From Marinobacter sp. S0848L (GTDB lineage: Bacteria > Pseudomonadota > Gammaproteobacteria > Pseudomonadales > Oleiphilaceae): a DNA stretch of 64,000 nucleotides. Shown here in pieces: positions 63,910-64,000 of the stretch (position 1 is the stretch's first letter; each line of letters opens with the position of its first letter). The stretch spans positions 104,286 to 168,285 of the forward strand of contig NZ_JALKAQ010000007.1 in NCBI RefSeq assembly GCF_023016065.1, written 5' to 3'. The position numbers and the translations under genes are program-made. Under the pieces are notes generated by a model. The model was not told the origin of the DNA. It made no database searches and was given only the letters and a program-made list of their open reading frames with translations.

Positions 63910-64000
63910 ATCCCCCCGAAAAACAGCGGTGTTTAAAAGTAGAATTTTCCGTAAGCTACACGCAGGGAGATTCTGCATGAAGAAGTCACGTTTTTCCGAC
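63905..64000 (+). mobile_element. Left end of an IS3-family insertion sequence
   Basis: Sequence from about 63905 changes character: TAATCCCCCCGAAAAAC, then AAAGTAGAATTTTCCG and a leader ending just before an ORF that begins MKKSRFSD. C-rich ends and this orfA start are typical of IS3-family elements. The exact terminal base and any target duplication cannot be fixed, because the other end is outside the window. Confidence 0.75.
63977..64000 (+). CDS. IS3-family transposase OrfA, first eight codons
   Basis: ATG 63977 follows an AGGGAGA ribosome site and encodes MKKSRFSD before the window ends. This is the common start of IS3-family OrfA proteins, whose next part is a helix-turn-helix. The call rests on very few residues plus the IS-like sequence just upstream. 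Confidence 0.65.

Overview
The window is the replication-origin region of a gammaproteobacterial chromosome, most likely Marinobacter or a close marine relative. The grounds are the Pseudomonas-type gene order (gyrB-recF-dnaN-dnaA | oriC | rpmH-rnpA-yidD-yidC-mnmE ... mnmG-rsmG-parA-parB-atpIBEFHAGDC-glmU-glmS), a moderately GC-rich base composition judged by eye, and marine accessory genes (ectoine hydroxylase, NhaB, a type II DMSO-reductase-family enzyme, a chromosomal-type integron integrase). The genus is an inference; family assignments rest on recognisable motifs read from the translations.

Layout. 1-3.7 kb: the 3'-truncated gene of an Atm1-type ABC exporter, a GABA-type aminotransferase and a VC0807-family membrane protein. 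3.8-11.4 kb, minus strand: gyrB, recF, an ABC1/UbiB-like kinase-fold gene inserted between recF and dnaN, dnaN and dnaA. Two parS-like palindromes lie inside recF. 11.6-12.0 kb: candidate oriC. 12.1-16.1 kb, plus strand: rpmH, rnpA, yidD, yidC, mnmE. 16.1-39.3 kb: a 23-kb accessory block between mnmE and mnmG. It holds a LysR regulator with a glutathione-dependent formaldehyde oxidation pair (adhC, fghA), a divergent small cytochrome c, and a six-gene operon. That operon encodes a Tat-exported type II molybdoenzyme (alpha, beta, chaperone delta, haem gamma), an Mrp/Nbp35-like ATPase and a tandem beta-propeller protein. The block continues with an ectD-like hydroxylase, a TonB receptor, a periplasmic binding protein, a DmdC/FadE-type acyl-CoA dehydrogenase and a two-gene RND efflux system. 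39.4-54.3 kb: mnmG, rsmG, parAB, the full ATP synthase operon, glmU and glmS. 54.4-63.1 kb: a CobW-family GTPase, nhaB, another periplasmic binding protein, a cobalamin riboswitch in front of nrdAB, and a META-domain lipoprotein. 63.3-64.0 kb: an integron integrase cut by the end of an IS3-family element that runs off the window.

How the parts fit together. The core genes supply replication initiation, partition, tRNA modification, membrane protein insertion, respiration-coupled ATP synthesis and cell-wall precursor synthesis. ParA and ParB should act at the parS sites in recF, about 35 kb away and next to oriC. The accessory block looks like a periplasmic redox module: molybdoenzyme, haem subunit and a soluble cytochrome c as electron partner. 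Formaldehyde detoxification and an acyl-CoA dehydrogenase lie nearby. The substrate of the molybdoenzyme cannot be read from sequence. Its operon partners, the Nbp35-like ATPase and the tandem propeller, are the least explained part of the window.
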